From Stemphylium vesicarium (lineage: Eukaryota; Ascomycota; Dothideomycetes; Pleosporales; Pleosporaceae), in NCBI GenBank assembly GCA_004380135.1, contig QXCR01000132.1, positions 1 through 64,000 of the forward strand: 64,000 nt of DNA, written 5' to 3'. The notes beneath the pieces were generated by a model. It was not told the origin of the DNA, searched no databases, and saw only the letters and a list, made by a program, of their open reading frames with translations. Both the position numbers and the translations under genes were made by a program. Shown piece after piece: positions 1 through 10,927 of the stretch. Within the stretch, counting starts at the first letter, position 1. Each line of letters opens with the position of its first letter.

Positions 1-264
1 GTCCGACTTTGACTCTAACTCTTGCTCACGCTTCGCTAGCGCCCTCTCTCTCTTTTTCAGCTCAGCTTCTCTACGATCGAAGTCGCTCTCACGCTCAACC
101 AGTTTTCTCTGTCGTTCATCTATGCGCCCGTCGTCCTGGGTGTCAGGTTTTGCATTGTCCTTGATGACTCGCCAGCCGTATTTTGAGCATCGTCCATCTT
201 TAGTGCTGTAACAGTGCTGAATTGTACCGTCTAAGCATATCCTAGTACCAAGGAGATGATCCAT
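1..264 (-). CDS. Partial coiled-coil protein of unknown function, cut by the left edge
   Basis: An open frame of 88 codons runs on the minus strand from an ATG at 264 off the left edge, so only the N-terminus is present. An in-frame stop (TAA) lies 11 codons upstream, which makes 264 the first usable Met. The protein starts MDHLLGTRICLDG and has three Cys in its first 33 residues. From about residue 50 it becomes a charged, Glu/Lys/Arg-rich heptad-like segment (motifs such as KRERALAKREQE) that looks like a coiled coil. I recognise no family. The surrounding DNA is TA-rich and accessory-looking, so this could also be a fragment of a decayed gene. Confidence is limited by the truncation. Confidence 0.4.
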   Translation of the reverse strand, partial: MDHLLGTRICLDGTIQHCYSTKDGRCSKYGWRVIKDNAKPDTQDDGRIDERQRKLVERESDFDRREAELKKRERALAKREQELESKSD

Positions 265-1347
265 TCCAGTCGCCAAAGGCCGAATGATTTATTCATAGTG
301 AAAGGTTCTGGCTTACGTGCAAATAAGCAGCTGTTGCTCATCTACTACATCACCTACCTCCATCTCATCTATGTCAATCCTGTAACCGCCATTATCGATT
401 TATATCTTACCTTTTGTCCTGCCTTCACCCTCTCCTTCGATCATCTTATCGATACCCATGTCTTTATTCCTTTTTCTTTTCTCTTTCTTTTCATTTTTTT
501 CTTCCCAACCGAATCGGCAAATCGTCTCTAGGTAGCTACATTTGAGTTTACATAGCTAAATAACCAATAGACTATCGACTAGTTTCGCTTTATAGATAGT
601 AGAAGAGCGCGAGGCTAGAGTAGATATTCCGACGTAGAATAAAAGCCTAGTAGAGAAGGGAGAAGGGGAGAAAAGCTGAAAGCTTTCAACAAATGAAAAA
701 TGCAATGATGCAATGATGCCAAGCAGGCAACCTGATCAGTACCATGGTATTGTAAAAGAGTAGTCTCTATTACTAACTTAAAGACTCCTCTTATATGTAA
801 TTATATATAGGACAAAATGGAAGTTGTTAATTCTGTTGCGAACACACATACTCGCTTATCAAAGAATATCTAGTATTCGGTGACGATCACTGCCCATAAC
901 TAGATTCGACGTGGTATCAGCTGAATGGTATGGCCAAGAATTGGCTCCTACGCCAATCTGCATGCGATACCTAGGTATATCGTTCCCGTTGAACTAGGCT
1001 AAGCGCTGTTCGGGGCTTTCAGCTCGTGCAGATCTCCGCCAAGCACTACCTAGGTGCTACTGTATAGCATCGCACTCGTACGACGCAACAATTCTCCCGT
1101 AACAAAACCACCTACACCTGGGCATCAATTTTTTTCGCGCTCACTTGGTCCCGACAATGGAACGTGACGCGGAGTTGGGACTTGTTGATGAAAGGGTGGA
1201 AGAGCACGATTTTGGTATGTAAACAAAGCCATTCATTCATTGTAAGGCCTGGGTTTAATCGAGCCAGCCATCCCACCGAGACAAAAACACATCCCTGAAG
1301 CCTGCATAGACAACAGCAATGAATTTCTCACATCATAATGGACAGAC
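265..1347. other. Gene-free, TA-rich spacer
   Basis: No frame here looks coding. The stretch 540-660 is rich in TA steps and short TAG/CTA repeats, as is common in repeat DNA hit by C-to-T mutation in Pezizomycotina. Two ACCTAGGT palindromes lie at 969-976 (inside the 12-bp palindrome 967-978) and 1048-1055. Confidence 0.4.
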
Positions 1348-1857
1348 ATGTTCGGAATTATCGCAGGTCATGGAAATGGACAAACCACCTCAATGAACAG
1401 TCCCGCGAGTGATGCCAGTCCATCAGTAGACTCACATACACGGTCACACCACGAATCATTTCTCGCTCTACCATACTCAGGCCGAAGTTTCTCATTAGAG
1501 GTGACACCCAGTACACCCCAAACTGCATGAGCTAATGGTTCGGTATGGAATGAGCCCACTAGTCTTCCAGGCATCCGTGCGGTCTCTTTTGAGGATTCCA
1601 GACCTGAATCCAATGAGTACCCTGGCAGCATCTCTCACTCCTAGCCAGCCTCGTTCGAAAACTTAGGAGACGGGCTCAAACAACGGCGAGGTACTTTCGT
1701 GGGAACCCCCGACCCACCGGTCAATTTGACAACTGCATTACCTTCAGCTCCAGATCCGTCCCTCAAAGGTAAATACCAATTCATAAAGGCTCTTTCAGAG
1801 ATGTCCACTGATGATTCAACGTCTAGCGTCGCAAAGGCTTTTGCCGAAAATCAATAA
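1348..1857 (+). pseudogene. Decayed 5' coding region in front of the DUF6594-like gene
   Basis: One reading frame stays coding-like (Ser/Pro/Thr-rich, typical of fungal N-terminal linkers) from 1348 to 1857 but is broken by TGA at 1528, TAG at 1642 and TAA at 1855. Two further TGA codons follow at 1861 and 1867. Each stop is one C-to-T change away from CGA (Arg), CAG or CAA (Gln). That is the pattern expected of repeat-induced point mutation, but also of ordinary decay. The frame runs towards the DUF6594-like exons at 1811-2703, which are in another frame, so a frameshift or a lost intron is also needed. An unusual intron set cannot be excluded. Confidence 0.4.
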
Positions 1858-2703
1858 CAATGAATCTGATGGAAATTGGCTTGTGAAATTGTTCAAGAAA
1901 GAAATCTTCAAGATACGACAGCCGATGCCAGTGGGCAAAAAACCTTGGCTTATGAGTCTATTCAGAAAATCTATCTTCAGAACATGGGGTGCCCCACAAC
2001 CAAAAGAAGATGCACGACCACATTTAAGAGTCAATCTGGCAGGCTTGAATCGGATGCACATGCGAAAACTGCAATACAAGTTGGTTGAGAAGGCCTTGGA
2101 GATGCGCTATACAAAGAAAGAGCCCGAAGGATGGGAGGACCTTCTTGAGAGATATAGTAAGTCATCAGTTTTCCGGCCTCGAATAGAAACCACAAGCTCA
2201 AGAACCTAGTTAATGCGACCAAGGACTTTGATTATATTAGGTCTTGTGTTAGCCGTGGCTTGGATGACCTTTTCGTGGTTACCACAAAGAAAAGGCTAGA
2301 TGCAATGGTCCTCATCAAGGCATTGAATAAAGTCCCAGTACAAAGCCTTCAGGAGGATGAGTTTGGAGTCATAGATCATGATACTTTCGCTAAACCCTGG
2401 GAGGAAACCTGGGAGGCGATCGGGGGAGATTGTGTTCTGCAAAGGACACGAAAACGAAAGACGGGAGCCTTCATCAAACGACTCGCCCTTTCTTTGGCTG
2501 GTGTTTTCTTTTTGATCGGAACGATGTGGCTGATGGTTTTGTACAACACCAAGTACACAGCTCTCGTATCAACGACTGTGTTTGTAGTGACATGGGGGAT
2601 CGATGCCGCGGTAACTCTGAGTGATCCCATTGCGGTTCTGTCAACGACTGCAGGTTACGCGGCTGTTCTCGTAGTATTTGTCGGGGAAAACACAGTGGGG
2701 TGA
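1811..2703 (+). CDS. DUF6594-like membrane protein, probably damaged
   Basis: The best model joins 1811-2156 to 2210-2703 (279 residues) over a 53-nt GTAAGT..CTAG intron. The join restores a continuous segment reading LLERYINATKDFDYIRSC. Features seen: an N-terminal part with the LNRMHMRKLQ motif, a GWEDLLERY segment, and C-terminal hydrophobic helices ending in GYAAVLVVFVG, which match fungal DUF6594-type proteins. That family has no defined biochemical role that I know of. It carries a helical N-terminal part and C-terminal membrane helices. The start at 1811 is uncertain because coding-like sequence with several stops precedes it in another frame. The gene may be a pseudogene whose 3' half is still open. 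Confidence 0.45.
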
Positions 2704-3745
2704 AAGAGTGAGAATTTAATAATTGGTACTGCACATCGTCGTACAGGATTCGTTTTAAGTCCCACACTCCAAGTCGCGAAACTGGTATTCTACAGTGATA
2801 CATGACCTGACTGAATTAAATGGCCTCCTGTACGAGCCACAGGCACCGGTGTCTGCTAAACATGCTTTTTTCAATGCTTCTGCCAAGTCTCGCTTCGAGC
2901 AAGCTGAAGACTTCCTTGCGTCATGATGCTGAGTAGTGTACCAACGAAGATGTTCCTAGCCATACAGATGAGATGGAGATGTAAGATGATGAAGCATACC
3001 CGCAGAGTGCTTGTATGTCCTGGAAACAGCTGTGAGCGTTGAATTTGAACCAGGCACAAAAGGGACCATATTCACGGCCTGGATCGAGCGGGGATGATCA
3101 ACTGGCACGGCCACAGCCCCGCAAACAGCGGGATAGTGCTGCGAAAAAGGGTAGGATCTCTAACGAAGAGAAGAAAAGGGCGGATGATGTCTCCACTTCC
3201 TCGGAGTCAGAAAACGAGTTTTCGGGAGATTCCGAATCGTCGATATCGCCTTAAAGTCACTTGACGAGATCAGGAACAAGTGCTCTTCATGCACGTGAGG
3301 GGAAGGTTGTAGTCCTCAAGGCGCCACCCTGGGTGTTAGGAAACATGTACTTGAATTGGTAGTCGGGCGGAAGAAGTATAGTTGTGTTTATCGGAATAAT
3401 TCTAGAACGGTTCTAGAGCTTCGTTAAGACATACCTAGTCATTAGGACGTGTTAGGGCTGGGACCATGGTAATAGAGGTCGACCATAGCTACTATACAGT
3501 TAATAGTTTAGATGTATTCAAGCCGTTCAGCTAATATAAATAATAGACTTTTTCCCCACCCTGCAAGAAAGAAGCAAAGAAAACGCCACGACCTGTAATA
3601 GTTTTGATCGCGAGCTGAGAACGCTATACACATGAGAACATAATCTTCATACCCAACCATTTTCCCAAATCTAGCCTAACCTGACCCTTCATCTGGGTAT
3701 ATTTCCTATACTACAATGTTTCATCTTCCCCGTGTCCGATACCTT
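2704..3745. other. Spacer with coding-like scraps; no confident gene
   Basis: A coding-like frame ending at 3254 (from about 3039) is rich in Ser, Glu, Asp and Lys and ends in an acidic Ser tail. A likely acceptor AG lies just upstream, so it resembles a last exon, but I could not find earlier exons. A short frame ending near 2926 (motif SRFEQAEDFLAS) also looks like a gene remnant. An interrupted palindrome lies at 3401-3417. The segment from about 3449 begins TGTTAGG and is TA-rich; an LTR remnant is possible but unproven. The rest shows nothing and includes the 3' flank of CPA2. Confidence 0.35.
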
Positions 3746-6700
3746 TTACAAAGGTCGGCCACCGACAAAGTCACTCCATGACCTGACCTCACTTGGAATA
3801 CCCTCCTTCTTGGGCAGCTTCTCGCTCATGCATTGAGCGAACAAGACGGCAGTCTGCAATAATGTTAGTTTCTGATATCACAGCTTGACATCGGATAAGC
3901 TTACCTTGGGCTCCATGAATAGCGGCACACCAAAGTCGACCGCGTTCCTCCTCATTACGTAGTCCTCGTCAAGAAGACCGTTCGCCCTGTACTTGGCCAG
4001 GTTGAAGCAGCCGCGAATGTCGTTCTTCTCAAACACCTCACGGAGCTTCCTCTTGTCCTCCTTGGGGAACTCGATGACATCAACAGAGACGCCCTCGGTG
4101 TTCTTCTCCAAGAGTTCCTTCACGTCCTTGTTGGCAGCGAGGAACCTGTAGCCGAGTGCGTGCACGTACTTGGCGATCTGGACCAAAGAGTTGGAGTGGA
4201 GCGAGCCGGGGGTGACATCACCACCGAAGAGAAGACCCTCACCAGGCTGGGGAAGGCGGAAGTTCATCTGGGATTGTGCCGATGCCCAGTAGGCCTCAAC
4301 GAGGTCCTTACCGAAGCATGCCATCTCACCAGTAGACGACATCTCGACACCGAGGTAGGGGTCAGCACCAGCCAACCTAGTCCAGGAGAACTGAGGAACC
4401 TTTGTAGCGAGGTAATTCCTCTCCACGGTCATGAGGTCCGTGGGCTCAGGGACGTCACGGCCGACAAGGGCCTTGGTGGCAACATCAATGAAGTTGGTAC
4501 CGAGAACCTTGCTGACGAAGGGGAACGAACGAGAAGCGCGGAGGTTGCACTCAATAACCTTGAGGTTGGGCTCAGAGCCCTCGACCTCCTCCTTGATGAT
4601 TTGCATGTTGAAAGGACCGGTGATGTTCCAGGCCTTGGCAACCTTGTCGGCAATTTCCTTGACACGCTCTTGGATGCGCTTGTCGAGGTTGACTGGGGGC
4701 AGGACGAGGGTAGCGTCACCAGAGTGAACACCAGCGTTTTCGATGTGCTCACTGACGGCGTGGACAAGGACGTTTCCGTTGGAAGCGACAGCGTCGCAGT
4801 CAATTTCCTGAGCACCGTCGATGAACTGGGTGATGACAACTGGGTGGTCGGGCGAGACGTTGGAAGCAGCAAGAAGCTTCTCCTTCAGCTCTTCCTCACC
4901 ACGGATGACAGTCATGGCAGCACCGGAAAGGACATACGATGGGCGGACGAGGACTGGGTATCCGACAGAGTTGGCAAACTTCTTCGCCTCGTCGTACGAA
5001 GTAAGCTCCTTCCAGGCCGGCTGGTCTACACCGATTGAGTCAAGGATAGAAGAGAACTTGTGACGGTCTTCGGCCTTGTCAATGTCATGGGGATCAGTTC
5101 CGAGAACCTTGGCCTTTCCAGACTCCTGCAGCTTCAGAGCAATGTTCTGGGGAAGCTGACCACCGACGGAAACAACAACACCGCTAGCGGTCTCGAGCTC
5201 GTAAATGTCCATGACACGCTCGTAGCTGAGCTCTTCAAAGTATAGCTTGTCGGCGACATCGAAATCGGTAGAGTATGTTTCGGGGTTGTAATTGATCATG
5301 ACAGTCTTCTTGCCCAGGGCATTGAGGGAGCGGGTAGCGTTGACGGCGCACCAATCGAACTCGACTGAGCTTCCGATACGGTAGACACCCGATCCCAGAA
5401 CCAATACACCGTGGTCATCGAAGGTAACGTCGTGGGAGGAGGCATTGTAGGTGGTCTAGATATAGGTTAGTGACTACAATGTCTTTAAAAACGTTGAAGG
5501 GTTTGATCGTATGGGGTCCTGGAGGTCTTCACGGCCCTCAATATTTTTGCGTCAAAGGATTACTCACGTAGAGGTAGTCTATGAATCGTTAGCAAGTGTG
5601 TCTTCAAACAGGGGGGAAATTAATTCACTTGTATTTGCTGGGAACTCTGCAGCTAAAGTGTCAATCCTCTTGACCCATGGCTTGATGCCGAAGCCCTTCC
5701 TGCGCGCGCGGACCTCGTCCTCTGTGCTGTTGACGGCCTTGGCAATCTGTTTGTCAGAGAAACCGAGCTTCTTAGCCTTGAGGATAATCTCCTTCTTGAG
5801 GCCAAAGAGGCTGCCAATCTCCTCGAGCTCCTTTGTGCAGTCAACAATGTTCTGGAGCTTGTGCAAGAACCACTTGTCGATCTTAGTGAGATCGTGAACC
5901 CTGTCGACGGTGTAGCCTTCGTGGAACAAAGCCTGACCAACAGCGAGCCATCGGCGATCAGTAGGGTTCTTGAGCTCCTCGTCGAGGTTCTCGCCATACT
6001 TCTCAGCCTGGAAACCGAGATACTTGGGGTCGACCTGTCGGCAAGCCTTCTGGAACGACTCCTCAAATGTGCGACCAATAGCCATAACCTCACCAACCGA
6101 CTTCATGGAGCTGCCGATGTCGCGCTTGACGTTCTGGAACTTGCTAAGATCCCATCGGGGCATCTTGGTTACGACGTAATCGAGACTGGGCTCAAAGTTC
6201 GCGGTGGTGGTCTTGGTGACGGCGTTGGGCAGTTCAGGCAGAGTGTGTCCGAGACCAATCTTCGCCGCAGTGTAAGCCAGGGGGTAACCAGTTGCCTTGG
6301 ATGCCAATGCAGATGAACGAGACAGACGGGCGTTGACTTCGATGACTCGGTAGTCAAGACCGTCTGGCTGCAAGCAGTACTGTACATTGCACTCGCCAAC
6401 AACTCCCAAGTGACGGACGATCTTAATAGACGCAGACCGGAGCATGTGGTATTCCTCGTCGCTGAATGTTTGACTTGGCGATACGACGATACTGTCACCA
6501 GTGTGTACACCGAGAGGGTCAAAGTTCTCCATGTTGCAAACGGTGATACAGTTGTCGCTTGCATCGCGCACGACCTCGTACTCGGCCTCCTTCCAGCCCT
6601 TGAGTGATTTCTCAACCAAGATCTGAGGCGACAGAGTGAGCGAACGGGCCGAAAGGTTCTTCAACTCCTCCGGGTTGTTCGCAAAACCAGAACCGAGACC

Positions 6701-7535
6701 ACCAAGCGCGTACGCTGCACGCACAATGATGGGGTATCCGACCTTCTCAGCAGCGTCCAATGCCTCGTCAACCGAAGAAACGGCAATAGACTTGGCAATT
6801 GGAATGTTGATCTCGTCGAGGGCGCGAGCGAAGAGATCACGGTCCTCGCTGGTCTTGAGAGTCTGCACACTGGTACCAAGAACCTTGACACCGTACTTCT
6901 CAAAAATACCCTTGGCGTCCATCTGGACACCCAGGTTCAGCGCAGTCTGGCCACCAAAGCTAAGGAAGATACCATCAGGCCTCTCCTTTTGGATAACATA
7001 TTCAGCGTATTCGGGCGTTACGGGCAGGTAGTAGATTTCATCGGCGAGCACGTGGGATGTTTGAATGGTAGCAATGTTGGGGTTGAGCAGAACAGACTTG
7101 ACGCCAGCTTCCCTGAGGGCCTTGAGAGCTTGCGAACCTGCAATTGGGTCAGTCCTGAGTCATTCCTGTATTTTTCGAGAATGTTGTTTGCGCACCTGAG
7201 TAATCAAACTCTCCCGCTTGACCAATGCTGAGACCACCACTTCCAATGACAAGGACTTTCTTGACGTCTACCAAGTCTTGGGCGCCAGCAATGACGCCAC
7301 TCTTTAGGTATGCCTCGGCATTTGGTGCTGTCTGTGTCTTATTCCATGTCGACGCGACCTTTGTGAATGCCCGCAGCTGTCGGTAAACAGCGGGTGACTC
7401 ACTGCTCGAGCGGAGAGAGGTCACAGGCCGGGCGCTTCGGGTTGTGAAGCTCCTTGGGTATGTGGATGGCGCAATCGATCGTGTCTGACCTGCGAGGGTA
7501 GGTACGCGACGTGCTAGACGCCCGCAGAGAGCCAT
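3746..7535 (-). CDS. CPA2: Carbamoyl-phosphate synthase, arginine-specific, large chain (mitochondrial)
   Basis: It makes carbamoyl phosphate from bicarbonate, ATP and ammonia supplied by the small glutaminase subunit, for arginine synthesis. Five exons: 7535-7196, 7137-5629, 5578-5568, 5455-3905 and 3853-3746, giving 1172 residues, the usual size. The first ~85 residues are Arg/Ser-rich and suit a mitochondrial presequence. Two ATP-grasp synthetase halves follow: the first opens with VLVIGSGGLSIGQAGEFDYS (~94-113), the second with VLVLGSGVYRIGSSVEFDW (~637). No glutaminase or aspartate transcarbamylase domain is attached, which separates it from the pyrimidine enzyme. Exon 3 is only 11 nt and supplies part of Asn617 plus Tyr-Leu-Tyr. 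TGACTC sites upstream suggest general amino-acid control. Confidence 0.95.
5568..5578 (-). other. CPA2: 11-nt microexon of CPA2
   Basis: Flanked by a 50-nt intron (5628-5579, GTGAAT..TAG) and a 112-nt intron (5567-5456, GTGAGT..TAG). Including it keeps phase (1, then 0) and gives FPANTNYLYTTYNASSHDV, which fits the hinge between the two synthetase halves. Without it the frame is lost or the conserved Tyr-Leu-Tyr is missing. Confidence 0.85.
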
Positions 7536-8377
7536 TTGCAGGCGGACAGGCAGGCGGAGAGCTGCGAGCTTGACTGAGGTGTAACGACAAGGAAAGGCGA
7601 CGAACGCGCGGGAAGAAGGTCGCTCGGTGGCCGACAGGTGCAATTGAAGGGCTATAGCTCGACCCTAGCTGAGTAGAGCACGAATGACTCCCTCCGGGCT
7701 TATGAACAATCTGTGGGGAAGCTGTGATGCGGCAGCCAAAAAATTCCAGTGATGCGCGACGGCCAATCAAGCTATCTCCGATAACGCACAGATAAGCCCG
7801 CCGACGATCAACAAAGACGCGATGTAGAGATGTAGAGATGCCTTGAAGGGAGTCCTTTGAGATATTTCAATGTTTGTATACATGTTAATTAAAGCCCGTA
7901 GACACGTCAATGCGATGACTCAATAGCAAGCACGCCCAGTACAATTGCGAATATGCCAATCTGTTGTCTCGTCCCGTCGCAAAGAACCTCCACGCGGAGG
8001 ACCGATTGCGGCGCCGAACCTCGATTCCCCGGCCTCTGTCACGAAGCACGGATGAGCAGAAATTTTGACATCGTCTTGCAGAACTTTTCTCAATGGAGTC
8101 ACACAGGTACTAATCCTTGTGCCCTAGCGCACTTGCATCGACGTTGGATTACTGCTTTGAGGGCCGTCTGCGCTTCGTCGGTACCCAGATGCCCCTCTGA
8201 GGAAAACTAGCATGATTCGTAATTCTGCCAACCCTAAACTATATTCTGATGTGATCGCGCCGCAGCCCAACAACAACCAGAAAGTTTGCAGCCGCCATCA
8301 CACAATTACCGATGGACTTCCAGTCTTTGACTCGCTTTGTGGGGTAATCGGGCCTTGCGGCCAAATCTTGGTGACTC
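7156..8377. promoter_or_regulatory. Cluster of Gcn4/CPC1-type TGACTC sites around the CPA2 start
   Basis: TGACTC or its complement occurs at 7685-7690, 7916-7922 (full TGACTCA), 8096-8101 (complement), 8328-8333 and 8372-8377 in the 948-bp gap before CPA2. Full TGACTCA copies also lie in intron 1 (7156-7162, complement strand) and in the presequence exon (7395-7401). Chance would give about 0.5 in the gap. Gcn4/CPC1/CpcA is known to bind TGACTCA at amino-acid biosynthesis genes, so cross-pathway control of CPA2 is a reasonable inference. Which copies act is unknown. Confidence 0.55.
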
Positions 8378-8483
8378 TGCCTGAATTTGAGCCGGCGCGA
8401 TCTGTGAGGCTGCCACGATCGCAGCACCGCTCTACTGCCGCTGCTATGCGAACATGTGGCTTTATCCTCAGTATTGATTCCTA
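7536..8483. other. Spacer between CPA2 and the LCL3-type gene
   Basis: No coding frame is convincing. The part nearest 7535 is the CPA2 promoter and 5' UTR, and the part nearest 8483 is the 3' flank of the nuclease gene. It holds five TGACTC cores. Confidence 0.6.
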
Positions 8484-9392
8484 TCACCCAGCCTTCTTCG
8501 CTTTTTCTGCTTTCTCCGCCGCACCATGTCGAGCCTTGTATTCTCGTGGGCTCTCCAATACTTTGTTCGTCGTTCCACTCAGTCGCTGTCTTAAACTTGG
8601 CTTGGCCCACATTCCAACTTGGCTCTCCCGAGCCTTCTTCTCTGCAGCTCTGTACTGGTCCTCGACAGCGCCAAACTCAGCACCCGACTTGGCTTCATAT
8701 ATGGTTGCTAGTCCTGCCTTCAACATCTCCAGTCCTACATCTTTCTTGAAGAACCATTGGCGCACATAGACCTGAGCAACCACGCGATCGTACTGATCAC
8801 GCCGATATATGTAGGCGCGTACTCGGCGGTGGTGAACTAGGTTGATGAGCCACTCATGGGCTTCTTTTGCGAATGGCTGAGCTTCTCGACCCCAATGTGC
8901 AAGTTCGGGCGCATCGACTCCAGCTATTCGTATATGGAGCTGTAATTGTATTTAGTGGTGGTTATAAAAGTGCAAGACCGGGACTGACGTCCTCAGGCCT
9001 GGTTGCTGAGCAAGACTCACTGTCTGGTTTTTTAATCCATCTCTTGTAGTAGGCACTCTTTTCCAGGGTAACCATCCCCATCCCGCTATCCTACCACCTG
9101 GTGTGTGGTAAATCCTAAAATTGTCTGCATCCCCAACACTCGTGACCTGGCCGAATAAGCCTCTGCGCCGGAAGTAATCTGGTTTGATATGGTTGACGGT
9201 TGGAATGCGCCGTAAATAACTCTTGTATAGGCGGACAGCAGCGACCGTGGATACTGTTAGTGCGAGGGACGGAATCAGGGTCCGCGCCTCCAACCACAAC
9301 CTTGGAACATCGTTTGAGTCCGTGTTCGTGTCCCATGGAGAGAGACCAGTGCTCTTCCGGTCATCGCCATTGCCTGACCAAGGCCATCGCAT
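8484..9392 (-). CDS. LCL3: LCL3-type membrane-anchored staphylococcal-nuclease-like endonuclease
   Basis: Two exons, 9392-9021 and 8939-8484, joined over an 81-nt GTGAGT..CAG intron, give 275 residues, near the usual LCL3 size. A single hydrophobic helix (about residues 39-56, LIPSLALTVSTVAAV) anchors the N-terminus. The family is known as mitochondrial or membrane proteins. A staphylococcal-nuclease fold follows: the GDADNFRIYHTPGG strand, then RIAGVDAPELAHWG with the acidic metal-site residues, then the REAQPFAKEAHEWL helix and YIYRRDQYDRVVAQVYV. The tail is a Lys/Ala-rich helix. The intron falls inside the nuclease domain, just before LHIRIAGVDAPE. It is on the same strand as CPA2, with no evident functional link. 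Confidence 0.9.
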
Positions 9393-10927
9393 TGTTTTTT
9401 TATTGCGGAGTCGCGAGAGGGGAATATTTGGGCAGGCGCCGAAAGACGGTGTGCTCGCCCAGATGTTGGAGTGGCGCTATGGTATCGCCGGAAGAGTCGC
9501 AGCTAGCGTGGCATGCACGTGATTATATTCCGTTCCGTAAAACCTTGGAATCAATTACAGTCATTGATGACTGTCAAATCTTCGCGATGGAACCGAAATA
9601 CAATGCTTGTGTAGAGATGTATGAGGAATTTGTATTAAGGATATTCTATTACATCACGGGACATGCAGTTCATGATCGTGGAATATAACACACGACAAAG
9701 ACCACAGTTCGAAAGAGTGCAATCATAACATGCCACGGATGGAAAACACACACTTGACCGTGAGCGCTTAACAGAGCGCTGAAAGCCTGTGCCATGTGTA
9801 CCGCAAAGGCGGAGTATGGAAAACTAAGCATTATGCCCAGTGGGGTCCATCCGCCAGGTCTTAACACAATCATGTCTGATCTCTTCACAGTATACCATCA
9901 AAATATCATGATCTATATAGAACCCATGCTTGAAGTTCATTGGTAGACATGTGTACCTATGGAAGCACGTGCGGCATCACCATGCGTGCTTTCTTTCTCG
10001 ATTTGAGATGAATATGCGTCCGGATGTGCGATTGGAAAGGCATACGATAACGGTTGGTATATACGAAGTAGATGGCAAGGCTCGGTTGCTGAGTGTGACA
10101 CAAACGCATTTTGGTTTCAGATTGAGGTGGGCTCGCGCAGGCGTGTTGTCTTCTGGATGTCTTGATCAGTTTCGTTCTGACCAAAATGGGGCAACGCACC
10201 TCTCTATCCCTGACTCCTATCATAGACTTACCGTGTATGTCATTCATATCTGCCGTGAACTACGATTATCAGTTTTGCGCGCGAGCAATACGGTGCGATA
10301 TAGGTAAGACGAAAAGGAGACTCGTAGTATCCTAATGTCTTTGGAAGTTGGGCGCAATTGACAATGAAAGAAAACGAGAACAGTGAGCGCATGCGCTTTC
10401 TACATCGCGCACGTTCTTACCATAAGCCTCGAAGATGCTGATGGAGGTGGCTGGATGGCTGGATGGTCTTCCTGCTACGCGTTGTAGCAACGCTCGCTTC
10501 CGTAAGAGCGGGGTTGCCCATGGCGAACGCCGGCGTTTCGTCGACGCCAAGCTGCGCATTAACCATCAAGACCTTTACACGATCGCGCTGTCGTGATGAC
10601 GGAGCGTGGATGGATGGATCGAATTGGGCTGGAGAGGGATGAAGTCGAAAACGACCGGGTTGGCTTGGACGGAGTTTGCCTAGGTGGGTATGGTGCGTTT
10701 CTTTTCGTGCCTTGACCTCCACAAGTCTGGGCATCAGTCCATCACCTACCTGCACCCTGCCACCCTCGCTATAAGTTCAACGAGATCCCTCATGCTTTGC
10801 ACAATACGACCCCATTCGCTATCCGCTCAGAAATCTGGCTACGATTGTGAGGTCAACTGCTGACTGCGGCCCGTAGCCGCTTCCTTGTCAGGTGCCTACC
10901 ATCTTCCCTCATCGGATCTTCATCAAT
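9393..10927. other. Divergent promoter region, LCL3-type gene and LSD1-type gene
   Basis: About 1.5 kb with no frame I would call coding. It serves as the shared upstream region of the nuclease gene (minus) and the demethylase gene (plus). No repeats or RNA genes were recognised. Confidence 0.55.

Noticed and set aside
4160..5038. A 292-codon plus-strand frame over the carbamoyl-phosphate synthase gene
   Set aside because: Antisense shadow of a highly conserved enzyme; its sequence is low-complexity Leu/Val/Asp.
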